Part shown: one piece after another, positions 60,913 through 61,033 of the stretch | How positions within the stretch are numbered: the stretch's first letter is position 1 | Layout of the letters: every line of letters starts with the position of its first letter | Source: Candidatus Fermentithermobacillaceae bacterium | GTDB taxonomy: Bacteria; Bacillota; Sulfobacillia; Fermentithermobacillales; DUSS01 | Length of the DNA: 61,033 nucleotides | Reading direction: 5' to 3' | NCBI GenBank assembly: GCA_020725645.1 | Contig: DYEQ01000024.1 | Location: 1 to 61,033, forward strand | Program-made: the position numbers and the translations under genes | The notes under the pieces: model-generated | The model's input: only the letters and a program-made list of their open reading frames with translations | Databases searched by the model: none | What the model was told of the DNA's origin: nothing

Positions 60913-61033
60913 GTAAGATCGAGCGCTCCTCCCAGTCTTTGAGGAACCGTACCTTTCGAGGACTTCCACCTGCGCCCCGCGCCATATAATGGTTGTGGGG
61001 GCATGTCGATTGATAAGGGCATCGGACCTCTCC
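60913..61033 (+). other. End of window, non-coding as far as visible
   Basis: A tataat at 60985-60990 may be a -10 element for a gene beyond the window, but no good -35 lies upstream. No terminator is evident after spoIIR. Confidence 0.3.

Overview
The window comes from an endospore-forming member of the Bacillota (Firmicutes), probably a deep-branching, anaerobic, clostridia-like lineage. The evidence is a T-box leader ahead of each of thrS and pheS, the complete early sporulation switch spoIIGA-sigE-sigG-spoIIR, yunB and bofC homologues, a SpoVD-type penicillin-binding protein, a ferredoxin-dependent 2-oxoacid oxidoreductase (korDABC), QueH in place of QueG, and meso-diaminopimelate-type MurE. 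Base composition is moderately GC-rich, and TTG and GTG starts are common. I cannot name the species from the sequence. Almost every gene lies on the plus strand; the one clear exception is a PBP1A-type gene at about 20-22 kb.

Layout. 1-350: frameshifted tail of an IS200/IS605-type tnpB. 350-7080: Thr T-box, thrS, infC-rpmI-rplT, a Ktr/Trk potassium-uptake pair and a SpoU-type rRNA methyltransferase. 7.1-13.7 kb: a small membrane protein, Phe T-box, pheS-pheT, and a PolX/PHP protein whose polymerase active site appears destroyed. 13.8-24.6 kb: L,D-transpeptidase, orphan solute-binding lipoprotein, DUF421 protein, thioredoxin-like protein, mutS2, PBP1A (minus strand), tyrS and yunB. 24.6-32.5 kb: nadE, yebC, bofC-like gene, ruvABC, and the queuosine genes queH, queA and tgt (tgt has a start-codon anomaly), with yajC. 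32.6-40.6 kb: a GntR regulator, korDABC, glutamate dehydrogenase, methylmalonyl-CoA mutase catalytic subunit and epimerase. Together these read as a route from glutamate through 2-oxoglutarate and succinyl-CoA to methylmalonyl-CoA. 40.8-57.2 kb: the division and cell wall (dcw) cluster from mraZ to ftsZ, without murD, murB or ftsA. 57.2-61 kb: spoIIGA, sigE, sigG and spoIIR.

How the parts work together. The dcw cluster makes septal peptidoglycan precursors and the FtsZ ring. It runs directly into the genes that turn an asymmetric septum into compartment-specific transcription. SpoIIR, made in the forespore, activates the SpoIIGA protease, which matures pro-sigma E in the mother cell. Sigma G then takes over in the forespore. 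Regulatory DNA supports this reading. There is a TTGACA/TATGAT pair with a 22-nt spacer and an overlapping Spo0A-like box before spoIIGA. Sigma F/G-like promoters stand before sigG and before the bofC homologue, both with 16-nt spacers. An MraZ operator of three 5-mers at exact 10-nt spacing overlaps the mraZ start.

The observations most worth checking are the polymerase-dead PolX, the conserved-looking spoIIG promoter with a hairpin across the spoIIGA start codon, the missing in-frame start of tgt, the A/C-skewed imperfect repeats ahead of mraZ, and the missing dcw genes. I found no CRISPR array, rRNA or tRNA gene, and no clearly novel multi-gene defence or mobile system.
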